A DNA stretch of 63,800 nt from Streptococcus mitis SK597 (GTDB taxonomy: Bacteria; Bacillota; Bacilli; Lactobacillales; Streptococcaceae): assembly GCF_000148545.1 (NCBI RefSeq), contig NZ_AEDV01000097.1, positions 1 to 63,800 of the forward strand. The letters run 5' to 3'. The notes beneath the pieces are model-generated. The model made no database searches and was not told where the DNA came from. It worked only from the letters and a program-made list of their open reading frames with translations. Of this stretch, positions 8,081 through 17,111 are shown in pieces. Position 1 is the first letter of the stretch. Each line of letters begins with the position of its first letter. The position numbers and the translations under genes were made by a program.

Positions 8081-9087
8081 TATTTTACAAATTCGTTGGT
8101 GAATCCTTTGTCTGTCAAGTCTTCTTTAAGGATACCATTTTCTTTATCCCATTTGTAGAAGGCATTCCAGCGAGCTGCATCAAATTGCCCCCATTTTTCC
8201 TTGTCGCTTGCGTATTCTTTTGACAAGTATTTTTGAGATTCGATGACAAAGTCACGTTTTTCCTGAAGTTCAGGTGCATTCTTGATGAGGATATCAGCTG
8301 CTTCTTCTGGATGCTCCATAGCATATTGGTAGCCTTTTTTGATAGCTTGGATAACTTTGCGAGCTTCTTCTTTGTTGTCTTTAAGGTAGTCGTTGTTGGC
8401 GATGATAACCGGTGAGTAGTAATCAAATTCCTTGACGTAGTCTTTCAAATACATGAAGTTAGCCTCTACGCCTTGAGATTTGGCAAGGATACCATCCCAA
8501 CCGTAGTAAATCCAAGCAGTGTCAAAGACTCCGTTGGCAATCGGTGTGATCGAGTTTGAATCGTTATTTGGTACTTTTTCGACCTTCTCAAAGTCTCCAC
8601 CTTGAGATTCTACCAAGGTTTTCAACATAGCAAGTTCAGTTGGGTCATTCCAAGTTCCGTATTTCTTACCAACCAAGTCCTTTGGACTGCTTACATTGTC
8701 AGATTTACGAGAGATGATTCCTGATGTATTGTGCTCTACGATAGCTGCAACGGCAGTGATTCCTGCTCCTTTTTCCAATTTTTTAGCCATATAGTCTTGG
8801 AAATAGACTGCAAATGGTGCCTTACCATTGATAACCAAGTCAGAAGAACTTTCTTCTGGTGGTAATTTCAAGTCAACATCCACTCCAGCTTCTTTGAAAT
8901 AGCCTTTTTCCTTGGCAACATAAAGCCCTGTGTGGTTGGTATTTGGTGTCCAGTCTAGGATAAAGTCGATTTTCTTAAGTTCTGCTTCCTTATTATCCTT
9001 AGAAGCAGTTCCTTGGCCACAGGCCACAAGCACAACAGCTACAAGAGCTGTTAAAACAGTTAAAAACACTTTCCATGTTTTCTTCAT
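8080..9087 (-). CDS. thiY: NMT1/THI5-like substrate-binding lipoprotein for a thiamine pyrimidine precursor
   Basis: 335 residues. The signal peptide ends in a lipobox (VVLVAC), so the protein is lipid-anchored outside the membrane. The mature part starts with the NMT1/THI5 signature IDFILDWTPNTNHTGLYVAK, followed by PPEESSSDLVINGKAPF. Known relatives (ThiY) bind formylaminopyrimidine or HMP-like pyrimidines. The TPP riboswitch upstream supports that reading, but the exact ligand is inferred. Good ribosome binding site (AAGAGGAAA) before the ATG at 9087. Confidence 0.88.
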   Translation of the reverse strand: MKKTWKVFLTVLTALVAVVLVACGQGTASKDNKEAELKKIDFILDWTPNTNHTGLYVAKEKGYFKEAGVDVDLKLPPEESSSDLVINGKAPFAVYFQDYMAKKLEKGAGITAVAAIVEHNTSGIISRKSDNVSSPKDLVGKKYGTWNDPTELAMLKTLVESQGGDFEKVEKVPNNDSNSITPIANGVFDTAWIYYGWDGILAKSQGVEANFMYLKDYVKEFDYYSPVIIANNDYLKDNKEEARKVIQAIKKGYQYAMEHPEEAADILIKNAPELQEKRDFVIESQKYLSKEYASDKEKWGQFDAARWNAFYKWDKENGILKEDLTDKGFTNEFVK

Positions 9088-9125
9088 TTCAATTTCCTCT
9101 TTTCTTTTTCAGAAACATTCTTATT

Positions 9126-9887
9126 CTACGAACGTTTCCATTTAATAACATATTTTTCACTAATATCGACCAACTTCATACCCAGAAGACTGATAATCGA
9201 TACCAGAATAATAATAGCAAACATGGTATCATACTGAAACAGTTTCTTGGACTGAATCATGTAAACACCTAGTCCTTCAAAGCCTCCCAACCACTCAGAT
9301 ACCACTGTTGTGATAAAGGCGTAGGAGACACTGACCCTCAGACCTGCATAAAAGTAAGGCAGACTGACTGGAATTTTAAAATGCCACAGGATTTGCCAAG
9401 GCTTGGCCCGCATCAGACTAAACAAGGTCAGCATATCCTTGTCACAATGCCTAAAACCGTCCAAAATGCTGACGATGATGGGGAAGGTTGTCGTCAAGAT
9501 AATCAAGACAATCTTGGGCAAAATCCCATAACCGAGCCACAATACCAGGATAGGAGCTATCGCAATAGTCGGGATAGTCTGAACAACCACCATCATAGGG
9601 TAAATCAAGTCATTGAGCCAAGTCAAACTATCCATAAGTACAGCCATGAGACAGGCAATCAAGACTCCCAAAATTAGACCTAGCAAAGCCACTCTCAAGG
9701 TCGCCCAACTATGGTGCCAGAGAAATTCTCTATCACGAACAAAGGCCTGGAGGATTTCAAGAGGTGTCGGCAGGATAAACTTGGGGAGAAGTTTAAGAAA
9801 ACCTGCTAACTGCCAGATTGACAAGACTCCCAGAAAACCCAATAGACTAATGTGTCGTCTCAGTATACTTTTCAAGCTTCTCATCAA
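9126..9887 (-). CDS. thiX: ABC transporter permease of the thiamine-precursor system
   Basis: 253 residues with about six hydrophobic helices and the BPD-transp EAA-like loop (LMRAKPWQILWHFKIPVSLP) that contacts the ATPase. It belongs to the SsuC/TauC-type permease class. The start overlaps the 3' end of the upstream DUF77 gene by about 40 bases; the ATG one codon later (MRSLKS) is an equally good start. It works with the binding protein and ATPase encoded downstream. Confidence 0.85.
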   Translation of the reverse strand: MMRSLKSILRRHISLLGFLGVLSIWQLAGFLKLLPKFILPTPLEILQAFVRDREFLWHHSWATLRVALLGLILGVLIACLMAVLMDSLTWLNDLIYPMMVVVQTIPTIAIAPILVLWLGYGILPKIVLIILTTTFPIIVSILDGFRHCDKDMLTLFSLMRAKPWQILWHFKIPVSLPYFYAGLRVSVSYAFITTVVSEWLGGFEGLGVYMIQSKKLFQYDTMFAIIILVSIISLLGMKLVDISEKYVIKWKRS

Positions 9888-10137
9888 TACTTAAAATCTC
9901 TCCTACATTTATTTTGACATTAGCAAAGACATTGTCTGCCTCCTGTCCTGCTACTTCCAACGCTTCTTTGAGAATGCGCATAAGTTCATCAAACTCCCCT
10001 TCCAAGACCGTTTCAAATGGTGTCACCACCATAGTCACTTCTTGAACTTGCAGATAATCAATGACCTGATCGATAACAGCTATTCGATCAATCCCCTGTG
10101 CTAGGGGTAAAACTTGCAAGGCAATGCTTGCTTTCAT
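9847..10137 (-). CDS. Thiamine-binding DUF77 (YkoF/MTH1187-type) protein
   Basis: 96 residues when started at the ATG at 10135-10137 (MKASIALQVLPLAQGID), which has the ribosome binding site GAGGAGG at a proper distance. A longer frame begins at 10188 but would run through the riboswitch terminator hairpin, so I reject it. The DUF77/MTH1187 fold is a small ferredoxin-like thiamine-binding protein; in Bacillus the related YkoF sits with an HMP transporter. First gene of the TPP-controlled operon, probably a cytoplasmic carrier or sensor of thiamine or HMP. Confidence 0.82.
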   Translation of the reverse strand: MKASIALQVLPLAQGIDRIAVIDQVIDYLQVQEVTMVVTPFETVLEGEFDELMRILKEALEVAGQEADNVFANVKINVGEILSIDEKLEKYTETTH

Positions 10138-10170
10138 AAAAACCTCCTCTTCTCGTTTTCCTTTGGTAAA

Positions 10171-10201
10171 AAGAAAAACCTTTACCATATATGGAAAAGG
10201 T
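10171..10201 (-). terminator. Riboswitch-controlled terminator of the thiamine operon
   Basis: Minus strand ACCTTTTCC-ATATAT-GGTAAAGGT forms a 9-bp stem with one mismatch, followed by a T-rich run. It lies between the TPP aptamer and the first gene, where TPP binding would favour termination. Confidence 0.75.
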
Positions 10202-10203
10202 GC

Positions 10204-10300
<97 letters not shown>

Positions 10301-10314
10301 TATTATATGGACAT

Positions 10315-10343
10315 ATGATAGCGCAAAACAAAAAAAATGTCAA
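10315..10343 (-). promoter_or_regulatory. Promoter of the thiamine-precursor operon
   Basis: Minus strand TTGACA (10338-10343), a 17-base spacer and TATCAT (10315-10320). Start of transcription would be near 10308, immediately before the riboswitch. A nearby TATAAT (10302-10307) is less well spaced. Confidence 0.7.
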
Positions 10344-10356
10344 GGAAACTGCTTAC

Positions 10357-10384
10357 AGAAAAGAGCAGGAAAAACTTCCTACTC
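10357..10384 (-). terminator. Terminator after cbpD
   Basis: Minus strand GAGTAGGAA ... TTCCTGCTC stem with one wobble pair, followed by TTTTC, a few bases beyond the cbpD stop codon. Confidence 0.65.
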
Positions 10385-10391
10385 CAATTTT

Positions 10392-11510
10392 CTATACTCG
10401 TTCTCCATCACTATTTACTCTGTAGCCATCCACCGTCGTATTAACAGCTAAGGCACCTGAAGAGTAAGAATAATACCACTTACCAGAAACTTGATACCAG
10501 CCTGTTTTCATTGCCCCTGAACTATCCAAATAATACCACAAACCATTTTCCTTTAACCAGCCTGTCTGCATTTCACCAGATGATTTCAAATAATACCAAC
10601 TAGAACCATCCTTCAACCAGCCTGTTGATTTAGAGCCATTTGATTTGAAATGATACCAACTACCATTTATTTTCTTCCAACCGACAGTTGAACTGTTATT
10701 GGATCCATAGTTAGAGCTATTTCCTGATTGATTCTGATAATTCTGTGAAGAGGTTACTACCTCTAGCTGGATATAACGACGACTTCCGTTATAAGCCGTA
10801 TAACTCAACCACTTGTAGCCGTCTTTTTCGAGAATTTGATCATAATGAACATTCTCCCCAGGATAATAGTAATCAATTGCAGTTGCGCTAGCTAGAGGCT
10901 GATTTTTGATAGCAGCCTTAGTCTTAAAATAATGTGTTCCTCCTGTTGAAACTGAGAATTGACTATTCCCAACACTGCCACCAGCTAAATCTTTAAAATG
11001 AATAAAACCAGTCATAGTATTCGCCTTCACGACGCGCTTATTGTAAGATTCCCTTATTCCATAATTGTATTCTTCAATCTCAATCTCATCTCCTATTACA
11101 TTTGACACCCAAGCAACATGCCCATAAGTTCCTGCAGTAGACCAAGCAATGGATCCAATCGTCGGTGTATTATCTACACGATAGCCTTCACGACGAGCAC
11201 GATAGCCCCATTCATTCGCATTTCCATAAGCCCTTGGAATCTCAAAACCATTGACATTACTCAAACGAAAGGCTGCAAAAGAAGTACACTGACGAGAATA
11301 CATGCGCCACTGATCAATCTCCTGGCTCCCATTTTTATAATAAACAGGATAATCATCCCCTCGCGCAATCGATCCATTCCCTCCAGAATAGGCATAGACA
11401 CTATCACCCGCTGCTAGCATCAATCCTACTACTAAAAAAGGAACAACCTTTTTAACTGATATCTTCAAACAATAACTTGTCCCTCTTGCTATAAACGGTA
11501 AAATTTTCAT
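10392..11510 (-). CDS. cbpD: Choline-binding competence lysin CbpD (fratricin) with a single SH3b domain
   Basis: 372 residues. A long signal peptide ends at about residue 40 (DSVYA). The CHAP amidase/peptidase domain follows with the catalytic Cys in SRQCTSFAAF and His in YGHVAWV. Then comes one SH3b domain (GGTHYFKTKAAIKNQPLA onward), a Ser/Asn-rich linker, and four choline-binding repeats (GWKKINGSWYHF, GWLKDGSSWYYL, GWLKENGLWYYL, GWYQVSGKWYYS). CbpD is secreted during competence and lyses non-competent sister cells. The pneumococcal protein I remember is about 448 residues with two SH3b domains, so this is a shorter form, not a truncated one: the frame is intact to the usual C terminus. 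A cin-box lies upstream. Confidence 0.93.
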   Translation of the reverse strand: MKILPFIARGTSYCLKISVKKVVPFLVVGLMLAAGDSVYAYSGGNGSIARGDDYPVYYKNGSQEIDQWRMYSRQCTSFAAFRLSNVNGFEIPRAYGNANEWGYRARREGYRVDNTPTIGSIAWSTAGTYGHVAWVSNVIGDEIEIEEYNYGIRESYNKRVVKANTMTGFIHFKDLAGGSVGNSQFSVSTGGTHYFKTKAAIKNQPLASATAIDYYYPGENVHYDQILEKDGYKWLSYTAYNGSRRYIQLEVVTSSQNYQNQSGNSSNYGSNNSSTVGWKKINGSWYHFKSNGSKSTGWLKDGSSWYYLKSSGEMQTGWLKENGLWYYLDSSGAMKTGWYQVSGKWYYSYSSGALAVNTTVDGYRVNSDGERV

Positions 11511-11559
11511 TCTTCCTCCTTGAAAAATAATATAAATTGAAGATTACCTTCACCTAAAT

Positions 11560-11567
11560 TATTCGGA
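11560..11567 (-). promoter_or_regulatory. SigX (ComX) cin-box of cbpD
   Basis: Minus strand TCCGAATA differs by one base from the late-competence box TACGAATA. It follows a T-rich stretch and lies about 50 bases upstream of the cbpD start. cbpD is a known late competence gene. Confidence 0.7.
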
Positions 11568-11577
11568 GAAAAAAGAA

Positions 11578-11602
11578 AAAGTGAGAAAATTTCTCACTTT
11601 AG
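11578..11602. terminator. Terminator of the gdpP-rplI-dnaB-veg operon
   Basis: AAGTGAGAAA / TTTCTCACTT inverted repeat overlapping the veg stop codon, followed leftward by a T run. Confidence 0.65.
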
Positions 11603-11865
11603 TCAAGATAATGAATCAAATTCTTTTCTGTAAGGATATCTGAGTAAGTAAAGGATTCAACGTAAACATTAGCTTGTTTATCTCCTTCAACGTTCCCAAA
11701 TTCAACGATAAATAGGGATGGATAAACCTCAATTAGCTTGCCCAATCTATTTTTTTGGCGCTTACGACCATTCTCCAAAGTCATTTCTACGACTTGTCCC
11801 TCATGTGCCTTGATTTCTTCTTTGATTTTTTTCATCTTGGCTACATCTGTAAATGCATCTGACAT
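11599..11865 (-). CDS. Veg-like protein (DUF1021)
   Basis: 88 residues, a typical length for the Veg family: a basic small beta-barrel-like protein (MKKIKEEIKAHEGQ, then LENGRKRQKNRLGKLIEVYP). In Bacillus, Veg affects biofilm genes; its molecular role in streptococci is not established. It starts one base after the dnaB stop codon and ends at the operon terminator, so it is the last gene of gdpP-rplI-dnaB-veg. Confidence 0.85.
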   Translation of the reverse strand: MSDAFTDVAKMKKIKEEIKAHEGQVVEMTLENGRKRQKNRLGKLIEVYPSLFIVEFGNVEGDKQANVYVESFTYSDILTEKNLIHYLD

Positions 11866-11866
11866 C

Positions 11867-13219
11867 TTATGCCTCCCTCTTTGAGATACTTGAAAATTTA
11901 TTGTATTCTTTTTGGAAAATTAATTCCACCGTTCCACGAGCTCCACTACGGTTTTTCTCAATGATAACTTCTACCTTATTATTCGGTATACCTTCCTCTT
12001 CTTCACCACCACGCTCATAGTAATCGTCACGATAAAGAAAGGCTACGATATCAGCGTCCTGCTCAATAGACCCAGATTCACGAATATCAGACAAGACCGG
12101 TCTCTTATCCTGACGTTGTTCTACACCACGAGAAAGCTGACTTAGAGCAATTACTGGAACTTTCAGTTCTTTTGCTAGGATTTTCAACTGACGTGAAATT
12201 TCTGAAACCTCTTGTTGACGATTTTCTCGACCAGTTCCCGTGATAAGCTGCAAATAGTCTATCAAAATCAAACCAAGATTTCCAGTTTCTTGAGCCAATT
12301 TACGAGAACGAGAACGAATCTCTGTAATCCGAATACCTGGCGTATCATCGATATAGATACTTGCATTCGCTAGATTCCCTTGAGCAATGGTATACTTTTG
12401 CCATTCCTCATCGGTCAATTGCCCCGTACGGATAGAATGCGATTCCACCAAACCTTCTGCCGCCAACATACGATCCACTAGACTTTCCGCACCCATTTCC
12501 AGTGAAAAAATAGCAACAGTTTTGTCCAACTTAGTCCCAATGTTCTGAGCGATATTCAAGGCAAAAGCTGTCTTACCAACCGCCGGACGAGCTGCTAAGA
12601 TAATCAACTCCTCCTCATGAAGACCAGTCGTCATATGATCCAAATCACGATAGCCTGTCGCAATCCCTGTAATATCGGTCGTTTGTTGCGATCGAGCTTC
12701 CAGATTTCCAAAGTTGACATTCAACACATCTCGAATATTCTTAAATCCACTTCGATTAGCATTTTCGCTGACATCAATCAGCCCTTTTTCTGCCTGAGCA
12801 ATGATTTCATCAGCTGGTTGCGAAGCCTCGTAAGCTTGATTGACAGACTCTGTCAACTTGGCGATTAATCGCCGTAACATAGCCTTTTCTGCAACAATTT
12901 TAGCATAATACTCCGCATTAGCAGAAGTTGGCACAGAATTGACAATCTCAACCAGATAAGACAGGCCACCAATATTCTGTAAATCACCTTGATTATCAAG
13001 GATAGTACGAACCGTTGTTGCATCTATGGCATCACCACGATCGGATAAATCAACCATGGCTTGGAAAATCAAACGATGGGCATACTTAAAAAAGTCCCGA
13101 GACTCAATGTATTCTCGCACAAAAACAAGTTTACTCTCATCAATAAAGATAGCTCCCAAAACGGATTGCTCAGCTAAGATATCTTGAGGTTGTACTCGTA
13201 ACTCTTCTACTTCTGCCAT
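11867..13219 (-). CDS. dnaB: Replicative DNA helicase DnaB/DnaC type
   Basis: 450 residues, full length. The N-terminal DnaB domain (about 12-115) is followed by the RecA-like core with Walker A AARPAVGKTAF (about 210-220), Walker B LILIDYLQL and the KNRSG arginine-finger region near the C terminus (IIEKNRSGARG). This hexameric helicase unwinds DNA at the fork. It lies downstream of rplI and upstream of veg in one leftward operon. No intein or frameshift. Confidence 0.97.
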   Translation of the reverse strand: MAEVEELRVQPQDILAEQSVLGAIFIDESKLVFVREYIESRDFFKYAHRLIFQAMVDLSDRGDAIDATTVRTILDNQGDLQNIGGLSYLVEIVNSVPTSANAEYYAKIVAEKAMLRRLIAKLTESVNQAYEASQPADEIIAQAEKGLIDVSENANRSGFKNIRDVLNVNFGNLEARSQQTTDITGIATGYRDLDHMTTGLHEEELIILAARPAVGKTAFALNIAQNIGTKLDKTVAIFSLEMGAESLVDRMLAAEGLVESHSIRTGQLTDEEWQKYTIAQGNLANASIYIDDTPGIRITEIRSRSRKLAQETGNLGLILIDYLQLITGTGRENRQQEVSEISRQLKILAKELKVPVIALSQLSRGVEQRQDKRPVLSDIRESGSIEQDADIVAFLYRDDYYERGGEEEEGIPNNKVEVIIEKNRSGARGTVELIFQKEYNKFSSISKREA

Positions 13220-13262
13220 CAGACTTCCCTTCCTTTTACAATCTTGTCAAGAAGGTGTAAAC

Positions 13263-13715
13263 TTATCCTTCTTTCACACGAAGATTGATTACACTTGTAA
13301 TATCTTGATAGATTTTCACTGGCACATCAATCAAACCAACCGCTCGAATCGGAGCTTGTACTTGAATATGACGTTTATCAATCTTAATTCCAAATTGCTT
13401 TTGCAATTCTTCTGCAATCTTCTTATTGGTAATAGAACCAAAGGTACGACCATCTGGACCAACTTTTTCAACAAATTCTACAATAGTTTCTTCTGCTTCA
13501 AGTTGGGCTTTAATTGCTTTTGCTTCTGCAATCATCTCAGCGTGAGCTTTTTCTTCAGATTTTTGTTTACCACGAAGCTCACCTACCGCTTGAGCAGTCG
13601 CTTCTTTTGCTAAATTCTTTTTGATAAGAAAGTTTTGTGCATACCCTGTTGGTACTTCCTTAATTTCGCCTTTTTTACCTTTTCCTTTAACATCTGCTAA
13701 AAAGATTACTTTCAT
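13263..13715 (-). CDS. rplI: 50S ribosomal protein L9
   Basis: 150 residues. The N-terminal RNA-binding domain ([18 protein letters not shown], then [16 protein letters not shown]) is joined by a long helix (about 45-75) to the C-terminal domain with [14 protein letters not shown]. The ATG overlaps the gdpP stop codon by four bases, so its translation is coupled to gdpP. Confidence 0.98.
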   Translation of the reverse strand: MKVIFLADVKGKGKKGEIKEVPTGYAQNFLIKKNLAKEATAQAVGELRGKQKSEEKAHAEMIAEAKAIKAQLEAEETIVEFVEKVGPDGRTFGSITNKKIAEELQKQFGIKIDKRHIQVQAPIRAVGLIDVPVKIYQDITSVINLRVKEG

Positions 13716-15685
13716 TCTTCTTTCTCCTTTTCCTTTATTTCATTTAATACAATTTCTGTCAGTTTTTCACCTGCTTTTGATAAGGTTAAATCCTTAATTT
13801 GAGCTGCTGCCAAATTAAAGTGGCCTCCACCTCCCAGCTCTTCCATAATCCGTTGTACATTCAGCTTACTACGACTGCGAGCTGAGATCGAGATAAATCC
13901 TTGTGTATTCTTCGCAAGAACAAAACTCGCTTCAATACCTGACATAGCTAACATGGCATCTGCTGCCTTACTAATAACAACTGTATCATAGCATTTCGAA
14001 TCCGTAGCCTCTGCTATCAGTACATCTGAACCTAATTTACGCCCCTGTAAAATCAGTTCATTGACCTCACGATATTCTTCAAAATCTGTCGCAGCGATTT
14101 CTTGGATAGCAATACTATCACTTCCGCGCGTTCTGAGATAGCTAGCAACATCAAATGTCCGACTAGTCACTCGTGAGGTGAAATTTTTAGTATCCAACAT
14201 CATACCAGCCATCAAGACACTTGCTTGCATACGACTCAAACGATTTTTCTTAGAATTCTGGAACTGAATCAATTCCGTTACCAACTCACTGGCACTGCTT
14301 GCACCACTTTCGATATAAGTGATAACTGCATTGTCTGGGAAATCCTGATCCCTTCTGTGGTGGTCAATAACGATGGTCTGTGTAAATAAATCATAAAATT
14401 CTTTTGATAATGTTAAGGCTGTCTTTGAATGGTCTACAAGAATCAACAAAGAATGATTGGTCACCATCGCCATTGCATCCTTAACAGACAACAACTTCGT
14501 AACTCCTTCTTTTTCTAAGAATGAAACTGCTCGTTCAATATCTGGAGACATTTGTTCTTCATCATAAAGAGCATAACTATTTTCTGTTACATTACTAGCA
14601 AATAGCTGCATACCTACAGCAGAACCCAAAGCATCCATATCAAGATTTTTGTGACCAACTACAAAAACCTGATCCACACTTCGAATCTTATCTGAAATAG
14701 CTGTCATCATAGCGCGCGTACGGGTCCGTGTACGTTTGATTGAGGCAGCAGATCCACCACCAAAATAAACGGGATTTTTTGTTTCGTCATTCTCCTTGAC
14801 AACCACCTGATCGCCACCACGCACTTCAGCCAAGTTTAAGTTGAGCAATGCAACTTTCCCTATCTCATCATGATTTCCATTACCATAAGAAAATCCCATA
14901 CTTAAGGTCAATGGCAACTGTCTCTGTTTCGACTCTTCTCTGAAAGCATCGATAACAGAAAATTTATCATTCATCAATTCCTCAAGTACCGTGTAGTCCG
15001 TAAATAGATAAAAGCGATCCATACTTACTCGACGGGAGAACATGGCATGTTTACCAGCAAATTCTGAAACAAAATTGGCTACAAAACTATTGATATGACT
15101 GATATCAGACTCTGATGTTTCATCTTCTAAATCATCGTAGTTGTCAACAGAAACAATCCCAATCACAGGTCGACTCGTTACTAACTCAACAGTCGCTTCG
15201 TATTCTCCAGACACATCAAAGAAGTAAAGAACTCCAGACACCTTGTCCATATGAACCGAATAGCGGGTCTCACCCAAGGTAGCATAAGAACCTGGATTTC
15301 CTACCGATGCCTTGATAATTGTTTGAATTAATGCCACATCAATCTCGCCCACTTCATTAGTCAAAATCAATTCAGCGTAAGGATTGAACCATTCAACTTC
15401 ACCTGACGATAAGTCTAGTTTAATAACTCCGACTGGCATCTGTTCTAACAAGGTTGTCAAACTTTCTTCAGCTTGGTGGTTTACATACTGGATTTGTTCT
15501 ACTTCACTCCTTGAGTAGTAGTCTCTCTGATGGATAAATAGTAAAATATATGAACCCAAAATAAGTAGCAAAAGAAATAGCGTTACCAGTGTATTAGTTA
15601 CAAAAACAAGTTGCACAGATAGCACTCCAAACGCCACTATTCCTAATATTAAGGGGAAAATAGGACTTACATAAAATTTTTTCAT
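13712..15685 (-). CDS. gdpP: Cyclic-di-AMP phosphodiesterase GdpP (Pde1)
   Basis: 657 residues from ATG 15683-15685, which has AAGAGG upstream; a start seven codons earlier has none and overlaps the -10. Two membrane helices (about 9-50) are followed by a degenerate PAS domain (about 80-150), a modified GGDEF domain (about 170-300) and the DHH/DHHA1 phosphodiesterase with [33 protein letters not shown] and the [11 protein letters not shown] box. It hydrolyses c-di-AMP at the membrane and so influences cell-wall, potassium and beta-lactam responses. The catalytic residues look intact. Confidence 0.95.
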   Translation of the reverse strand: MKKFYVSPIFPLILGIVAFGVLSVQLVFVTNTLVTLFLLLLILGSYILLFIHQRDYYSRSEVEQIQYVNHQAEESLTTLLEQMPVGVIKLDLSSGEVEWFNPYAELILTNEVGEIDVALIQTIIKASVGNPGSYATLGETRYSVHMDKVSGVLYFFDVSGEYEATVELVTSRPVIGIVSVDNYDDLEDETSESDISHINSFVANFVSEFAGKHAMFSRRVSMDRFYLFTDYTVLEELMNDKFSVIDAFREESKQRQLPLTLSMGFSYGNGNHDEIGKVALLNLNLAEVRGGDQVVVKENDETKNPVYFGGGSAASIKRTRTRTRAMMTAISDKIRSVDQVFVVGHKNLDMDALGSAVGMQLFASNVTENSYALYDEEQMSPDIERAVSFLEKEGVTKLLSVKDAMAMVTNHSLLILVDHSKTALTLSKEFYDLFTQTIVIDHHRRDQDFPDNAVITYIESGASSASELVTELIQFQNSKKNRLSRMQASVLMAGMMLDTKNFTSRVTSRTFDVASYLRTRGSDSIAIQEIAATDFEEYREVNELILQGRKLGSDVLIAEATDSKCYDTVVISKAADAMLAMSGIEASFVLAKNTQGFISISARSRSKLNVQRIMEELGGGGHFNLAAAQIKDLTLSKAGEKLTEIVLNEIKEKEKEE

Positions 15686-15704
15686 TCCAAACCTCTTGGC
15701 ACCC

Positions 15705-15713
15705 ATTATACCA
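15705..15713 (-). promoter_or_regulatory. Extended -10 promoter of gdpP-rplI-dnaB-veg
   Basis: Minus strand TGGTATAAT, perfect extended -10, about 20 bases upstream of the chosen gdpP start. The -35 is weak. Confidence 0.6.
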
Positions 15714-15773
15714 TAATAACCACCAAAAAGCGACTTTTTAAAAGTGTAATCAGTAATTCTACAAACTCTAAGA

Positions 15774-15806
15774 AAAAGGAGGTTTACAACTCAGTAAACC
15801 TACCTT
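15774..15806 (-). terminator. Terminator after hpf
   Basis: Minus strand AGGTTTAC-TGAGTT-GTAAACCT stem followed by CCTTTTTC, 15 bases past the hpf stop codon. Confidence 0.75.
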
Positions 15807-15820
15807 TACACATATTGAAA

Positions 15821-16369
15821 TTAAGATTCTTTAACTTCTAACAAGCCAATCTCGCCATCTTCACGACGATAAATCACATTAGTTGTTTGATCTTCAACAT
15901 CCACATAGATAAAGAAATCATGTCCCAACAAATCCATCTGTAGAATAGCTTCTTCCAAATCCATTGGTTTTAAATCAATTTGTTTTGAACGAACAACTCT
16001 AGATTGGACAACATTTGGATCTTCCACCAAAGCATCTGTAAATAATTGACTAGTTGCTACCTTATTTTTATTTTTACGCTCAATTTTTGTTTTATTTTTA
16101 CGAATCTGACGTTCAATTTTATCGGTTACAAGGTCAATTGAACCATACATATCTTGAGACACATCTTCTGCACGAAGAGTAATAGAGCCAAGCGGAATCG
16201 TTACTTCCACTTTAGCAGTTTTTTCACGATACACCTTCAAGTTAACTCGAGCATCCAACTCTTGTTCAGCTTGAAAATACTTTTCGATCTTTTCGAGTTT
16301 AGAAACTACATAATCACGAATTGCTTCTGTTACTTCTAGGTTTTCACCACGGATACTATATTTAATCAT
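15821..16369 (-). CDS. hpf: Long-form ribosome hibernation promoting factor
   Basis: 182 residues. The N-terminal S30AE/YfiA domain (about 1-100: MIKYSIRGENLEVTEAIRDY, then VEVTIPLGSITLRAEDVSQDMYG) binds the 30S decoding centre. A linker leads to the C-terminal dimerisation domain (about 125-180: VRSKQIDLKPMDLEEAILQM, then LLGHDFFIYVD). The long form makes 100S dimers in resting cells. Own promoter upstream, independent of comFC. Confidence 0.95.
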   Translation of the reverse strand: MIKYSIRGENLEVTEAIRDYVVSKLEKIEKYFQAEQELDARVNLKVYREKTAKVEVTIPLGSITLRAEDVSQDMYGSIDLVTDKIERQIRKNKTKIERKNKNKVATSQLFTDALVEDPNVVQSRVVRSKQIDLKPMDLEEAILQMDLLGHDFFIYVDVEDQTTNVIYRREDGEIGLLEVKES

Positions 16370-16412
16370 ATGAGTACCTTCTTTCTAAACATTTTTGTTT
16401 TTATGATTTTAT

Positions 16413-16441
16413 TATAACGCTTTCATTCTATTTTTGCAAAT
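16413..16441 (-). promoter_or_regulatory. Promoter of hpf
   Basis: Minus strand TTGCAA (16436-16441), 17-base spacer, TATAAT (16413-16418), about 44 bases upstream of the start codon. Confidence 0.7.
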
Positions 16442-16448
16442 TTTTTCC

Positions 16449-17111
16449 TCATCTTACAAGGGAAAATGTTTTCACATCCTCAGCACCCGCTTCTTCCAAC
16501 AGTCTCTTCACACGATTTATAGTTGTTCCAGTAGTATAAATATCATCTATAAGTAGGATTTTTTTAGGAATAGTAACTCCACTTTTAATAAAGAAAGGAA
16601 ATTCTGTCCCCAAACGCTCTGAACGACTTTTAGAAGAACTGGCTCGTTCTTCTCTTTTCTCTAACAAATCCAGGTACTTAAATCCTGCTGCATTGACCAA
16701 GCCCTCAACCTGATTAAATCCTCTATCAGCATATCTCTCCTTACTTAATGGAATGACTACAAATTGGTACTCTTTGTACTTTTTCAACTCCTCACTTAAA
16801 AATGAAGCGAAAACTTTTCTTAACAGGAAGTCTCCATCAAACTTATACCGACTGAAAAAATCCTTCATAGCTTGATTGTAAGTGAAAATAGCTCTATGAG
16901 AGACCTCAACTTCTTCTTTACACCAAAATTGACAATCTTGACACTTTGTTGACAATCCTGTTTTCATACAGTTTGGACAGTACTCTTCTCCAATTCTCTC
17001 AAAAGTAGAATCACAATCTAAACAAAGACAGGAGGCATCATTCTTCAGAAGTAAGAGACTACTGAAAGTTAAAACATCCTTCATAGTCTGCCCACATAAC
17101 AAGCACTTCAT
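16449..17111 (-). CDS. comFC: Competence protein ComFC (phosphoribosyltransferase-like)
   Basis: 220 residues. The N-terminal half has paired cysteines of zinc-ribbon type (CLLCGQ, CLCLDC, CPNC, CQDC). The C-terminal half is a type I phosphoribosyltransferase fold with the PRPP loop ILLIDDIYTTGTT (about 189-201). ComFC works with ComFA in uptake of transforming DNA on the inner face of the membrane. Its ATG overlaps the comFA stop codon by four bases. Expressed from the SigX box of comFA. Confidence 0.93.
   Translation of the reverse strand: MKCLLCGQTMKDVLTFSSLLLLKNDASCLCLDCDSTFERIGEEYCPNCMKTGLSTKCQDCQFWCKEEVEVSHRAIFTYNQAMKDFFSRYKFDGDFLLRKVFASFLSEELKKYKEYQFVVIPLSKERYADRGFNQVEGLVNAAGFKYLDLLEKREERASSSKSRSERLGTEFPFFIKSGVTIPKKILLIDDIYTTGTTINRVKRLLEEAGAEDVKTFSLVR

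Noticed and set aside
10138-10188. N-terminal extension of the DUF77 gene (MVKVFLFTKGKREEEVF)
   Set aside because: It would be translated from the terminator hairpin of the TPP riboswitch; the ATG at 10137 has a clear GAGGAGG and matches the family N terminus.
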